Counted from the first letter of the stretch, positions 1 to 13,319 are shown. The stretch: 64,000 bases of DNA from Talpa occidentalis (GCF_014898055.3 NW_023601433.1:68148767-68212766); one strand, 5' to 3'. Notes: generated by a model not told the origin, from the sequence alone. Made by a program: numbers and translations.

Positions 1-437
1 ACTACCACTACATTTTGTCTCCAAATACGGATTCTTAGATAATAAGGTGCTGACTTTAAGAAGTAAATTTTTTTGTTTTCAAGAGACCTCATATTTACTC
101 ATTGAATGCACATGCAGTGCTGGCATTTGAATGCCCCACTCACCATCCACATCCCTCCGCATTCCCACCCAGTTACCACAGAAGCAAGGATTCTAAGCTA
201 AACCCATGTTTGCTGCACTGCACGTCAGAGTTCCCTAGACCTAGGGTAACGCACCTGGCATCCTGGAGACAAAGCCCTCTTTTGCTCAGTTTGAACCGGG
301 TTTTCATCAAGTCCAAACACAGTCCTAATAGTATCTCCAAGTTTCACTGAATTTTGCTTTGAAGATATTTAACATCTAGTGTATGTTTGAGGAAAGACAA
401 TTTATTTTGGTAAATAAAATTATACCCATAAAAAATA

Positions 438-462
438 TTCCAGCCTACTCAGTAGGCTGGAA
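438..462. repeat. 25-bp near-perfect palindrome
   Basis: Two 12-bp arms, TTCCAGCCTACT and AGTAGGCTGGAA, are exact reverse complements separated by one base. It lies in AT-rich unique intron sequence. It could extrude as a tight hairpin or bind a dimeric factor; no function is evident. Confidence 0.8.
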
Positions 463-1017
463 AAAAATCAATCTTGTCACCCCAAATCTAATAAGTATGA
501 TTTCTCAAGTAAAATAATAATAGAAAATAACTTTGCCACTTTTATCTTGAGAAATTTAAATATATAGTATTACAAACTCCAGTTAGAGTATTTATAGCAG
601 TGCTTGAGAGATCTGCCTCCCAAAAGTTAAATACATATTCCTACAAAAAATCTGGTCCAGTGTTCAGAAGGAAACTGGTTCTTGTTCATTAAAACTCCAA
701 TAACTTTAAAATTTTCCTAGATAATTAATTTGTGTCTTACAACAAATCCATTTCCTCTTGTATGTCTGCTGTGGAGATGAGGAAAAGCTGATCATCCTCG
801 TGAATTTTAGACCAGAGATTACCTGCCTCTCTCATCAAGCAAAAGGCTCAGCACTAAGGATAAGGTATGGGATACCTGGTTCTCCCCAGTGGGTGATGAA
901 CAGTCCATCAGGACTGGGCCAGACCAAGGACTTGGATCCCTGAGCTCTAGTTTTCCTAAATCCGAATCCCAAGTCACCTCTTCAGTTCTCCCTCACTAAC
1001 TACAAACTACCTAAACT

Positions 1018-1230
1018 AAGGGTTGGCTGATTCTGACCCACCCATGGACAAGTGTGGCCCATCTCCTGCTCTTGTAAATAAGTTTCATTGAAACATGACC
1101 ATGCCCATTTGTTTGTCTTCTCTGTGGCTGTGCTCATGCTACAACGATAGAACTGAGTAAGCGGGACAGAAACTGTATGGCCTGCAATGCCTAAATCTCT
1201 ATCTTCTTACAGAAAAGGTTTGCTCATCCA
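1018..1230 (-). mobile_element. hAT-Charlie-type MITE remnant (MER3-like)
   Basis: Contains the familiar string of a common mammalian non-autonomous hAT element: a TTTCATTGAAACA-like core, GCCCATTTGTTTG, CTGTGGCTGTGCTCATG and GTATGGCCTGCAATGCCTAAA, ending near AGAAAAGGTTTGCTCATCC. The family name is from memory and uncertain. It is a non-coding fossil. Confidence 0.6.
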
Positions 1231-1614
1231 TGAATCTGTTTCAGGAAGGAGAGTTAATCCTATTAAGCCTTTCATTCCTGTCTAACTCAGTTGTTATAAA
1301 AATCTCAGCCCCAGATCCATTTAGTTCTAAAGATCTGCTAAAATGATTTCCACTTAACCTCCATCCCAGGCTCCCCAAACCCCCCGGGGGGCTCCCATGA
1401 AGTCGTGGTGTCACTAGCAAACATTAGCTTCTCTATTGAGCCTCACAGCTTTTCCTGTGAGCAAAATCCTGACTGCTTCCTCTCAAGACCAGGGACCACT
1501 GGCCAAGAGATGGGGTGGGGGTCTCTACTCCTTCCTCCTTGCCTACTCCAGACCACCCATTCTCTCTCCCCCTTAAAGTCTCCATCTCCTGTGATGCACT
1601 TGCTATCAGATTTT

Positions 1615-1669
1615 GCCATATGGTGATATGGCAAATGGTGATATCTAAATGCCATATGGTGATATCTAA
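1615..1669. repeat. Short local tandem repeat (ATGGTGATAT motif)
   Basis: The motif (CC)ATATGGTGATAT/CAAATGGTGATATC recurs three times within 55 bp, with the fuller unit GCCATATGGTGATAT present twice. Probably replication slippage. Confidence 0.75.
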
Positions 1670-1689
1670 CCCTTACAGAACTCCTATCC

Positions 1690-2490
1690 ATCCTTCCCCC
1701 TCCCAGAAGAGTTTGCCCAGTGAGCCCAGGCTGTCCACCATCCTATCTCAATGACTGGCACCTCTATCCATACAGTGTTTCAAGCCCCAAGCCCTGGAGT
1801 TCACCTTAACTCCCTTCTCACCAACTCTCTAGCAATCTGTGGGCTCTTTTTTCAAAGTATACCCCAATCAACTACTCACCACTACTTGCCTCTCTCCTCT
1901 AGGGCACCAGCCAGTCTGATCCAGATGACAGCAAAGCCTCCTGGAAGGTTCTGCCTTTCTGTCAGTCAGTTCCCCACCTTGTGGCCCAAGCCATCCTTTA
2001 CCCTTGCCTCAACCCCTCTCACATGCTCCACCTTGCCCTGAGAAGAAACATCCTGCTGTGGTTAAGCCCCTACTTGGCTGTTTCTGACTCAGTTCCTCAG
2101 GCCTCAATCCCCAAAACTCTCCTCTCCACCTGTGCCAGCTCCACCAGCCTCTTTACAGTTTCTTTCACACCTTTGCACTTGATGTTCCCTTTATCTGGAA
2201 CAGTCTTCCCTGATATCCCTTACTTTTGAGTCTCTGCCAAATGTCACATTAGCAGAGAAGAACTCCTTGACCACTCCACCCTCACTTTCTTCCCCAGGTT
2301 CACTTTCCTTTACAGCATTTGATATCACCTGACATTATCACTAATACTTTTATTTTTTATCTCCTCCCTGTAGAATGCAATAGGTGACAGCAGGGATCTA
2401 GTCCATCTACTTTTCCCAGTGTAAATCTCCTAGGGCCTAGAATAGTGCCAGACACTTAGGAAATATTAGATAAATGAATTCAATGAACCA
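1690..2490 (+). mobile_element. L2 LINE 3' end
   Basis: Carries the ordered hallmarks of the L2 3' region: CAATGACTGGCACCTC, then TTTGCACTTGATGTTCC, TCTCTGCCAAATGTCAC, the loss-of-frame CT-rich stretch, CAGCAGGGATCTAGTC and finally AATAGTGCCAGACACTTAGG...AAATGAATTCAATGAA. The copy is long (about 0.8 kb) and strongly diverged, as expected for this ancient family. The short open frames across 1751-2229 are by-products of this element. Confidence 0.85.
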
Positions 2491-3887
2491 ATCAAGTCAC
2501 ATTTTTTTTAGCTAGCTAGCTACTTTTCGTGGCTGCAGAAGGAAGAGAACAAGTTCTCTTTATTTCCACATAAGCCTAGAAATTCCAAATCTGAGAGTGA
2601 ATAAATTTCACACAACCCTATCTTCTAGATCTTACTGTCTACCATTCTTCCTCTGCTTGCCACAGGGGACTTAAGGCCAAAGAACCATCAAACTATCAGG
2701 TAGAATCTTAGTCACTACAGCTGATCAGAATTTAGTTTTGAAATATCAAATTCTCTAAATTCTCAGTTATTCAATATGCCAGTCTCCACATAGGAAACTC
2801 ATTTTGAAAAAAGGTCTCTTTTAGAAAATGGGTAAAGGATTACAAAAAAATACAAATGCATATGACACTGAAAATTTATTTTGTTAGTTACTAAAGCAAC
2901 TCATTCGCCATACTGGTTTTGAAGGAACACTATAAACTTTGCTAGAGGTAACAAATGGAAAATATTTTGAAAAAATGAGCACATCTGGTATAATATTTAA
3001 TATTTTATTAACCCAGCACAACACCTTTTAATTTCATGATCAACCTTCCTGAGAAAACTCGTAATCCTGGGAGTTGACAATAACAGATCAACAAGCAGGA
3101 CTACATCTGCAAGTCAGCTTTCCAGAAACAACTTCCGTTTTCTGCAGGTTAGCTCTTTGTTAAGATATTCTTGAACCTCTGTCTATATTTTTACATTAAA
3201 AAATAATTCAAATAGTCGTCCACTGAGTTTTCGTTCTTCCATTTCAGGTAAAGGAGCTCCCATTGCTGCTAACAATTCGTGTTTTGCTTGCATTTTGCTT
3301 CTGCCTGCCTTGTACTCATGGAATAAGTGGTAGTGTCAAGAAAAGCAAGTACGTGTGCTTTTCTTACAACCATGAGCCTAGAGAAAGAGGAAGCAGAATA
3401 GCTTGGATGGCAAAAAGCCATTACCTTTACTTCTGCTGTGAATATTATATTTTGGAATGCCATAAGTTTATCAGCAAATAAAGGTAATAGTATATATGGT
3501 TTCTAGCTTGTGAGGGACACTTTTTTCCTCCCCTTTTGAGCCCAAGCAGGCATTGGAGCAAGTAGTTCTCCTAGAATCTTCAGTGAGATTCTAGCTCACT
3601 GATACCTAATTCTCTTTACAACCACCTTCAGAGGATGAGAGGCGGGACTGAATTAAAGTTTTAAACACACTTATTAAAGAAAAACAAAGATTATCGAGTT
3701 AGATCATTCTCAAGATATACACTGGCCAATATATTCTTTAATTGCTGCCTTCTACATATGGAGACTGAATAGAAATTCCATTCCTCTTACAAAAAAATCA
3801 GCAGGGAAAAAAAAAAGACAGGATGACTGTTGACTAGGCTATAAACTCAGCTGACCCATGGATATTTTCTCCCATTAAAATAAACAA

Positions 3888-3947
3888 CACTGTAGAATTT
3901 ACTTACTTACACTGTAGAATTTCTACTTACTTACACTGTAGAATTTT
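3888..3947. repeat. Three-copy tandem repeat, period about 25 bp
   Basis: CACTGTAGAATTT followed by (CT)ACTTACTTA recurs three times in a row. Short minisatellite-like slippage product. Confidence 0.8.
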
Positions 3948-6257
3948 TTTCAAACAAGGATTGAAATCCGCTTTCTAAAAGAGGCTTTATTGTTCACTGG
4001 TAAAAGCCTCATAACTCTTATGGTTATCAGTCTCCTCATTTCCCGGGCTCTAAGAAGCCTAATTAAGAGATTGTGTGTGTGCCCATTTTTAGTAGTATGG
4101 CACAGGGAAGGTGAATGACATTCTAAATATTCTAGATAACTTGGTTCAAAATACTGAGCAAGTTTTCCTGCTTTGTCTTAAACTATGTCATTACTATGTT
4201 ATTTTGTGACAGGGTTTTGGGATTGGAGGAGGAACACAGATAAGAAAATGAAAGGAGTGTCAGGAGGCATGCCTTAGAGAACACACACTTCTGGGGTTGA
4301 GACACCCCATCTTAAACCCCATCTGAATCCCAACAGATCTCCGTAATGTAGGAGGCAGTAACAGAAAGATGTCAATAATTCAGGGTCCCTTCAATTACAT
4401 AGAAAAAAATCTAAGTGACTGGCGCGGTGGCTGGCTGGGAACACTTCTTCCCACAACTAGGCATCTCATCTTTGTTCCTAGCACCGAGGGAAGTGCCCCT
4501 GAAAGGTCACAGAGGACGTTCTGCACTTTGGGCTCACTGAGGAAGCTGGCAAATTAAGCCCCAGAAAATGACCCAATGAAAACATGCCACTGACAACAAG
4601 TATATGCAAAGTGGTCCTTTGGGATTTTATGCAACAAAATCTCCACTTGAGTCACAGGAGAATTCAGCATTAGCTCCAGAAGCTGAGGGCTGGGATAAAT
4701 ACAACAAAAAAACAATGTGTGAAAAAGAAGTAAGAATTATGTTCCAAGAAAAGCATTTAGAAGATAAAAATAAAATATCAAGGAGAACATCTCAGCCATA
4801 TCTTTACTTGGAGTGAAGTGTCCTTATCTGAAAACACTCTTGAATCTTTTCCTACATTTGCCCATCCTATTAGGCTGTCCATGTTTGATGTCCTTCCTCC
4901 TCAAAGCCATTCTGGGACGTTCCAGATGACTGATCTTCTAGCCAGCCTCTGGAGACCACATAAACAAACCTTTTAAACTCTTTTCTGCAAAGGTTGTATC
5001 TTAAAATACATTGAGTAAGTAAAAAAGAAAGAAAAATAGGCACACAATAACAGTAATACTAGAAAATATTCAGACAATTAAAAATCTAGCTCACTTAAAA
5101 GAATGAATCTACATAGTACAATTATTCTCTTACTAGTCTCTCAGTCAACATTAAACGGCCCTCAGATTATTGCTGTATCAAAGGGAGTAAAAGTAATGTC
5201 AGGGAAATTTCTATTATGGGAACCTTCTTTTCATTATTCCTCTTATTCAACTTTTTATAAATGTGCTTGACAATCTTTAACCACTTATTCCAGATAATGA
5301 ACTTCCTGCTCCTTCTAAGTATTTTCCCTCAGGCAGAAAAACTCATTAATATTTGACTCTTTCCTGTCATTTCATACATCTCTCTGATTTTAAGGGAGGG
5401 ATCTTAAGACATTTGATCTTTTTTCATGCAGTTAATCTCCAGAAAGTACAGAAACTGATTAGCCACAATCAAACACTAAAACATTACTTGGCTCTTGTGG
5501 GCTAAAGCAGGCACATTCTCTTCACATGTTTTAAGGCAACAAATATAATTGAATGTAACTATTGAAGACAAAGCCTAAGCCTAAGGAGTAAGGAGTGGTG
5601 TTGCCAGACCACAATGTCTCCGAGAGATCAATTTGGCCAATAAAGGCTTGAACCTATACACCTTCCAGAAATAATAAAGCAAGGAGACACTTCAAGAATT
5701 AATCCTGACTTCCTTCAAATCTCACTTTCACAAAACAGAAAGCCCTGGATAAGATGAATACACTTATTCGAGCTTTGGCACATTTTCCTTCCTAGTTCTA
5801 ACTGGAGTTTAGCTAAATGTCGTTCAATTTTTCAGAATAAAAATTTCTCCAGAAATTCTCGCAGGGGTAAGACAGAGTGTGCATTTGTTTAATGGATTCT
5901 TGCAAAGGCATTGCCAAATTCTAAACGTTCCATCATGCATTTATTTAGCAGTTATCAGGCAACTTACGAATAATTTAACATTTCCCCGTATTCCACTATC
6001 AGATGAGTCTATAGTGTCTCTAAGTTACTTTCTCCTTTGATACAAATGTTCTAGTCAAAAAAAAAGTTTCTTCATTAAATTGCCATTTTAAATATACTAG
6101 CCTAGCTATCAAAAGTAGCATCTTCCACATAAAAAAGGGAAATATGAGAAAACATTTCAAAACACATGTCAGATTGCCTCCTTTTCCACGCAAGCACAGG
6201 CTGCATCTGACCACAGCACTGGGAGGAAATGAGCTCCATGTCCGCCAGGAGTATTAA

Positions 6258-6265
6258 TCACGTGA
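6258..6265. promoter_or_regulatory. TCACGTGA E-box (CLEAR/M-box type)
   Basis: A perfect palindromic TCACGTGA, the core bound by MiT/TFE and USF-type bHLH-ZIP factors. It lies in a non-repetitive, slightly GC-richer patch of the intron. An 8-mer can occur by chance in 64 kb, so function is only a possibility. Confidence 0.2.
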
Positions 6266-8055
6266 CTGCAGAGCTGACGCTGCACACACCAGGAGGCAAG
6301 AAGTTGAGAGTATGGAGAACCGAACTACAAGTAATGTGCTCTGGGAGGTGGCGCCCTAATAGCTACCCCAAGCACACGTTCCTCCTCAGCTCCAGGAGTG
6401 ATAATTCCTGGCACAGGGTCCGGGGCCACATTGGGTGGGACACAGACCAATGAACTCAGTGGAAGAAAAACTTGACCACAGGAGATTCCCTGGTGACTTG
6501 CCCTGTTCCCGGTGGGCCCTAGACAAGATGTTTACGTAAACTCATTCTTCAGCAAAGTACCACTAGCTTTGATCATAACAGAAAAGCAGAAAAGCATTCA
6601 TTCCACCATATACATCCCTGGGGGAGTGAACACACTGTGTGTAAGTTATGTTGAAGGTCACTCTCTCTGAGAAGGAAAAGACAATTTTAAAGAACAGATA
6701 AGAAAGAAGGTATAGATAAAGAGGAAAGGCCTTCCTTCTTCCTCCCAAGGGGGCAGGGAGGCCCTGGAAGATAAGGAAATGGAAGTAGAATAGGTTCAGC
6801 AGAGGGAAGCCACCTCTTGTTTGTTCTCCCCAGCCCAGTCCATCACATTCTTCACCCCATCACACTGGACAATTCCTTAATACCTTGGGCCAGGATAAAG
6901 AAAAACCTTTACTCTCAAACCTCTAAATCCTTTTGTCTTCTTTGCAACAGTGGGTTTCATTGGAGAAGTGAATTGTTAAGCATTAACAGGTTAACCTCCA
7001 CCCCTCTCTATCTTTCCTTACAGACTCAATTCAGAGATAGCACTGTGTGTGCTGGGACAGAAGACAGAAAGGGAAGGCAGTTCCTGTCCATAAGCTGGTG
7101 GCCAAATAATGGGTGGGGGTAAATCTGCACAGGGCAATGGACACCCCTTTGGTGGCTTAAAGAATCATGCCCTGGGATGGCAGTTTGAGAGTTCTGTAAT
7201 TGCTCCATCAATCTGACACTCCGTAAGTTAGGGGAGACTTTGCAAATGACAATCAGCAGGTCAGTATTAACACCAAGGGGAAGCTGTCACCTCAGAAGTG
7301 ACCATACATCTTGTAAATGGGTGGCTATCTGGTGAGCGCAGCAGTATCCTCGCTTGCTACGGAACATAAATTTAATGAGGAAGAAAGGTACACCCTATAT
7401 CCCCACCCCGCCAGGGTTCTGAAATGGTAAATGACTTTCTACTGGGGACAGATGCCCAAGGCCACTCCTATTCCAGTTTAATTTTGGAAAACAGATGTTC
7501 AGTAAATTTTTCAGGAAAATTCAGACCCATAATTATTTCCAGAAATACTATAAATATGTTCCTGAAGGATGAATTATTTTATTTCCTCAAGGTTGGTTGG
7601 TCAGTAACTCAGCACTTATTGAACTTCCCCCAGGAGAAAAATCAACTATGAAGGAAATGGAAAACACAGTTCTCACTTTCCAAGAATTCACTGTGTAAGG
7701 AGGGGGGGAAAAAAAAAAGTAAATACTTATACTAGTTGACAAATGTTTTGAATCACAAAATCTGGAAAATTACAAATTAAAGAATCCTATTAGCAGCCAC
7801 ACCAGTGAAAGGCATTCTTAACGTAGGCTAAGATTTCAAAATTAAAAAAAAAAAAAAAAATAAAAAAAGGTTCTGGGAGTGACAGTGATTAACTCTACTG
7901 AACAGCAGTTGTCTCTGGGAAGCAAAGTTCTTTAAAGAAAGGTAAAGTTTTAAAGAGAGGCCTGAGTGGTCATTCTCTGTAATTTCCCAACAAAGGATCT
8001 AATCCTGTGGCTGGTTGGTGGCAAGTACCCCTAAAATGTCTGAGGCAACTCAGAG

Positions 8056-8230
8056 CCCTAGGAAGTAAAATGATCTGGAGTCAGGAGACCTGGTTATATA
8101 ATTCCAGGCAAGTTAAAACCTCTGAGCCTCGCCTCACACTTTGAAATAGGGATTATAGTATCATCTGGCTGTTTCACCAGATATCAAATGAGGTATGTGG
8201 GAGAACTTTGAAAACTATGAAAGGTTATGT
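8056..8230 (+). mobile_element. MIR SINE remnant
   Basis: Shows the MIR core in order: GGAGTCAGGAGACCTGG, a CAAGTTAAAACCTCTGAGCCTC segment, then AATAGGGATTATAGTATC. Old, diverged copy. Confidence 0.65.
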
Positions 8231-9120
8231 GTGTGAAATTTCAAATAAAAAGCCAAGGTGGAAGATGATGATGGCAAAAGCAGGCCTGAAGCTTCACCTG
8301 AGGAAAATGCTGGTCACAGAATGAGCAGGCAAAGGCAACACTGAGCCTTCAGAGAGGTAGGAGCCATTCCTGCAAGGAGGGGTGGGGGTGGGACCTGCAG
8401 GTCCTGCAGACCACCAGATGGGAAGCAATGATCTGACCCAACACACAGGAGAAGGCAGAGTTCTGCAGATTTTTAAGGAGTGAAGTGTTCTAAGCCAGTG
8501 TGGTGGGAAGTGCTCCTAACACCTCCCTGTGCCTGCAGACATGGTCAGAATCTTCTGGGCTGGAGCCTTTGACAGGAGTTGGGGCCTTTGTGACTATATG
8601 CTGTGACTTTCAGAACTTTGCAGAAGCCTGACACCTCATGTTTCTAACGTTCTCTTGATTTAGCCAGTTCAGTTGTGAGGTTTTTGTTTTGAAAATACAG
8701 GTAATTCTGAAGAACAGAAGTAACCACATAACATTTTGATGTATTTCCTTCTAGGTTTCTGAGTTCTAAGTAGTTTACAGATGTTTGAGTTCCTACAATA
8801 AACAATAATGTAACCTAGTTTTTCTCATTTAAAAATTCTTGAAGATATTTTAATGAGTAATTATTTATTGAGATTGACAAATTGTTAGAAAATAGTCTAA
8901 CAAACACCTGAGGGTCCACAATTTGTTCAGGTGGAGAGTTTAGCTTCTCAGTACCTGCATCAGGTAAAAGGTTGGGTCACTATGTGGTAGTGTACTGGAA
9001 ACACATGAAGAGCTGGAATGGGACACCCTCAGTTCTGAAATTAACATTGCCCTGAGAAAGTCAAAACAAGGATTCCTATCTTTAAGGGCTTAGGTCACAT
9101 CTATGAGGTCTAAAAGCTTT
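8231..9120. other. Unique intronic sequence
   Basis: No gene, RNA or recognisable transposon seen. Mixed composition, including a G-rich patch near 8380-8400 (AGGAGGGGTGGGGGTGGG). Confidence 0.4.
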
Positions 9121-9361
9121 TTTTTTTTTTTTTTTTAAGATTTATTTACGCATACAAGAGCTGGGGTGTAGGCCAGAGGTGCGGGTGGTGAGAGGATTCA
9201 CCAGGGACACAATGGGAAGCAGAACTAGCAGACTGACTGAAATACACTGCTGAGGGGAACAGCGGGTGAGACAGGAGAGGTTGCTGTGCCATGTGGGTCA
9301 ACTCCCTGCAGACTGCTTCATAGTGCTGATGCTTAACCCTTGTGCCACCAGAGAGGCCCCT
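9121..9361 (-). mobile_element. tRNA-derived SINE, older subtype
   Basis: Starts with a T-run and AAGATTTATTTA (complement of the A-rich tail) and ends with the complement of the 5' head (GTGCCACCAGAGAGGCCCC). Shares the middle block AAATACACTGCTGAGGGGA with the other older copies. Flanking TCTA...AAGCTTT strings may be a degraded target duplication. Sense with respect to PIP4K2A. Confidence 0.88.
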
Positions 9362-11844
9362 CGTCTATGAAGCTTTAATGTTCCAGTTACTTCAGCCCCT
9401 TCTTATGTCCTTCTCCCAACTCCTATAACACATTTGTTTGATATCATACTATTTATATTTGCCTTGTGGGTGCGTTCTGTCTCCCCATGATAGACATCTG
9501 CTGTTCTTGCTGCTCAGCTTCTATTCAGCTCCTTTTGGTGATGAAGTCTCATGTTCTTACCTGGGATACTAGTCCCTCTCTGATTCTCAGTCCAGATGGA
9601 GAAGCACAACATGTGTACCGCACCCAAAAAATAAGCACCTTTCGTGTCCCTGGTCACAGTGATGCTTCAGGGATAGATATACAGTCCTATCTGGACCAGT
9701 GACAGTCAGGCTTAAGACTTATTCATTAGGGGGAAAGGCACTTTCCTGCTGGACTCAATGAGGAAAAATGCAGAGATGGGCTGTTGAGGCCACCTTGCTA
9801 CTACAAGGGTGAAGATTTTATAACACTGAGTGGAGTTGAAATAAAAAACCAGTTAGAGGAAAAGTGAGTCTCTAGATAGAACTGTACCTGGATTTCTGTA
9901 CACTTTAGTTCAGTAAGCTCCTTTCTTGATCAAGCCAGTTTGAGATATTCTCTACCACTTGTAAAATATCTTTTAAAAATAGAGATCTAAATGACTTGTC
10001 AATGAGATTTTAAACATACTGAGCTTGATTAGGTACTTCTGGTTCCCAGCAGTACCAAGAAGAGTGTTCATTGTGCACCTTGGCTCCAGGGCCATGGTCT
10101 ATTTTAATTTGTATCTGTCCCAACACCTTGTACTGGGACAGACACATCAGACATCTGTTACTCTCAGAACTTAGGCCTCCAAATGGAATAAAATACTCAT
10201 AAGCATCAACCTCAGATGGTGGCTGCTGGCAAGATGGTGCTTCTTGCCTTCTGTAATAGGATGTGCATTCACCTCCAGACATGAGGGAAAGGAGCTGGGG
10301 GAACTCCCAAGTCACCTGCAGCAATGAATGGTTTTAGGAGCAAAGTATCAGTCTTCTGTCAACACCTTAAAATGCCAAGGGACTCATATTTACCTTTTCA
10401 AGATACTTTTAAACTTTATTTATTTTTTTTTTTACTTTTGTGGGCTGTAACAATTCTTCCAAGAGTAATTTCAGATTTTTCTCTTTACCTGACGGATCTC
10501 CAAAAGGATGTCTTTAATCTCCCCATGCCATAGTAAAGAAAAAGAACTGTTTCATTGAAAGACTGTTTGGGCCAAATGAAAAAACAGCATCAAAAACTAG
10601 AGCTAATTTAGATTTCACAGTGGTAAACCATCTATATATATAGCTATATTATATGTATAAATATATACACATATATTTGTACTTATTTACTGTTGTGGTA
10701 AGAACACTTCTCATGAGATCTAACCTCTTGACAAATTAAGTATACAATATAGTATTGTTAACTCTAGTACAAAGCAGATGTCTAGAAACTTAACTATATT
10801 GCTATTTTTTCTTAATATAAAAGTCCTATAAAATAATGTCATCAAAGAAAACAAGAACCTGATGGCATAGCTTGAATGTTGGAACTGTGTTCTCTCACAT
10901 GTGACTCTTTGAAAGGCAGGAGTATAGTTGCCCTTCCTCTTGAAAAGCATAAAGCTCCGCAGAGAATGAGAGAATGAGTAGGGATGTTATTATTGATACT
11001 ATGACTTTTTAAATGGGTGCAACTATGCTAAACTTCAGATTTTGGATGGCTATAAGGTAGTATTGTTGCAAAATCATTTTTACCTGGAGTTACAAATGGG
11101 GCCTGCCTATTTTGTGGGTCACAAGCTTCACTTAGGTCACTATTTCTGAAATATATAGGACCATACTACCAGCAGGAAAAGAAACACATACTTTTTTCTA
11201 AGCAATTAGCTATTAATAAAATGCAAAAATACCTACTCACTCAGGAGGGAAATAGCTTCCTAAAAATTTCCTTGATCTTTGCAGAACTGGACTTTCAAGG
11301 GTTTGCTCTACCTTGTGTATGTGGCAGCAAAATGTCATGCCACAATATAAAACATTTCAGAGAAATATTGCCGATTAGAAAATGTAACAATCATTCAAAA
11401 ATGACTGCAAGTGCTGACTGTGACATGAACCACAATGTGCAATGAAAGAGTCTTATTCCTGGAAAGAAGTGAAATAGTCTGTAAAATAAAACCATCTTTA
11501 ACACTTGAATTACACACCGTGGTGGAGAAAGCAACCATGGTGCATTAATGTTTTCTATACATACAGGAGTCTGAGGAAAAAAATATCCTGTTAAACTGTT
11601 GAAAAAAAAAGAAAACCAGTTTGAATATACTGGAACAGTAAAAATAAGAACCCAAATTCCAAAGCCACAATAGAAAAAAATCCCATACCTGTTTTTAAAA
11701 AAAAACTTGAAGCTTCTCTGACCAGCTTTTTATCAAATCTCTTCTATCTCATCACCCCACTGGGATTACATAGCTACTATATAGCAAAAAATCCCAGAGG
11801 AATGTGCTCCTTTTTAATTAACTCTAAGATGCTATCTTAAACCC
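9362..11844. other. Unique intronic sequence
   Basis: No gene recognised. A 104-codon minus-strand open frame at 10010-10324 has no recognisable domain and lies in low-GC unique DNA; an old LTR fragment is conceivable but I cannot assign one. AT-rich simple sequence sits near 10630-10680. Confidence 0.4.
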
Positions 11845-12000
11845 AGTTAGTTATATCCTAGGCATTTTGCATATATTATCTCACAAAATTTGCAGAATGA
11901 TTCCATTAGACATGAATTTTTATGTCCACTTTATGTCCACTTTAAAGAAAACTGAATTTAGAGAAGTTCAAGAACTTGCCCAAGATCACAATGTACTTTC
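11845..12000 (-). mobile_element. MIR SINE remnant
   Basis: Reverse-orientation MIR 3' half: GCATATATTATCTCAC, then a diverged ATGTCCACTTTA block (locally duplicated), GAGAAGTTCAAGAACTTGCC and CAAGATCACA. Confidence 0.6.
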
Positions 12001-12584
12001 ATCCCCACAGCAAAATCATAGCTTTTCAAGTTCTTTTGATAAGGGTTCCATGTGTTCACAGCAGATCTCCAGACTCCGGGAGCAGATGTCAGCCTGGGCC
12101 AGCTCAGAGCTGTGCAATGTGCACCAACCACAGCTGGAATTGGCCCTAAGCTCACAGAGGCTGGAATAGATGGATCCTACTTCTTTCTGGTTCCAACAGT
12201 TGAATTTGATTTAAAAATTGAGATTTTGCCAGGTTTTAATGATTTGCTTTTTAAGTATACACCAATCAGTATGCTCATAATCTTACTCTAATCTTTTTGG
12301 CCAGAAAATGACTCAATTACCATGAGAACAAACAGGACAAATGGCCTCCATTTAATAGCCATGAAGGATAGTATGTTAGACTTTCTAGAGCATGTTTTCA
12401 GGGTGACCAGACTATGGTGGAATTGGTTCATTTGTGGAGTTGTTTAAATGTCATGCTGATCATGTCTTCTCAAGTGTTCTTCACTTGCTGACACACCTCC
12501 CACCCACAGCAGAATGCTCAGTCCCTCCCAGTTTGAGGTACAGACATGTCACACCACACACCACACAAGCTTTGGTGACGGCTT

Positions 12585-12720
12585 CTACTTCTGCTTCTGT
12601 TAGATGTGAGCTCCTTGCTGGCATGAACAAACACCACCTTACTTATTCCTATATCCCTAGCATCCATTCCTTGCTACAATGCCAGGTACATACTCAGTGT
12701 TCAATAAATATTTACTTGAA
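12585..12720 (+). mobile_element. L2 LINE 3' terminal fragment
   Basis: Shows the L2 end signature: GTGAGCTCCTTGCTGGCATG, TATCCCTAGCATCC, AATGCCAGGTACATACTCAG and TTCAATAAATATTTACTTG. Confidence 0.8.
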
Positions 12721-13050
12721 AACCAAATTTTCTTAAGGCAGCAGGAAGGTCATTGAGAGGAAAGACTGTAGGTGATCTATGAGTTTTATGACGTACAAGA
12801 CCCATTAAACACATACCCAGTACAGACCTGTTTCATTTTAACCAAGACATACTTCTGAAAGTTTCAGAAATTGATACACCTTGCTAATAATTTCCAAGAT
12901 CTTAACCTTAATTGACAATACAGCACTTCCTTACATTTATCTGCACATTTCCCATCTACTCAAATGAATAAATACTTAAATATACTAGCGAGCCCCCATA
13001 ACTCAAGAAAATTTGCAGGGATTTTTTGAAAGCAAAAAATGTAGTATGGA

Positions 13051-13319
13051 GGGCCTCCCCTGGTGCGCAGTGGTTGAGCACTGGGCTGCGAAGCTGCCCG
13101 CAGCCTCTGCAGTGCCCGTTCAATCCCTGGCCACTGGCGAGGGTCCCACATGGCACACAGACCTCTCCTGCCGCACCCGCTGCTCCCCTCAGCAGTGTGT
13201 TTGGTCAGTCTGCCTGTTCTGCTCTCCGCTCTGGCTCTGATGAATTCTCTCACCCTCCTGCACTCTGACTGTACCTAGTGCTTATAAAAATCAATCAATC
13301 AATCAATCAATCTTTAAGG
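13051..13319 (+). mobile_element. tRNA-derived SINE, intact with 17-bp target duplication
   Basis: Full unit from GGGCCTCCCC head to a (TCAA)n tail and TCTTTAAGG. Exact 17-bp duplications AAAAAATGTAGTATGGA flank it (13034-13050 and 13320-13336). One base is missing in the A-box region (GGTGCGCAGTGG). Antisense to PIP4K2A. Open frames inside the element are not genes. Confidence 0.95.

Larger units (their letters stand above)
2491..8055. other. Mostly unique intronic sequence
   Basis: No gene or clear transposon recognised. Contains a small three-copy tandem at 3888-3947, moderately GC-rich unique sequence at 6185-6460 with an 8-bp TCACGTGA E-box (6258-6265), and a short poly-A run near 7842-7860. 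The short open frames have no recognisable family signature. Confidence 0.5.

Noticed and set aside
6480..6520. GGAGATTCCCTGGTGACTTG resembling the head of a cetartiodactyl SINE
   Set aside because: Similarity stops after a few bases; no body, tail or target duplication follows.
10010..10324. 104-codon minus-strand open frame
   Set aside because: No recognisable family, no splice or promoter context, and length within chance expectation for 64 kb on six frames.
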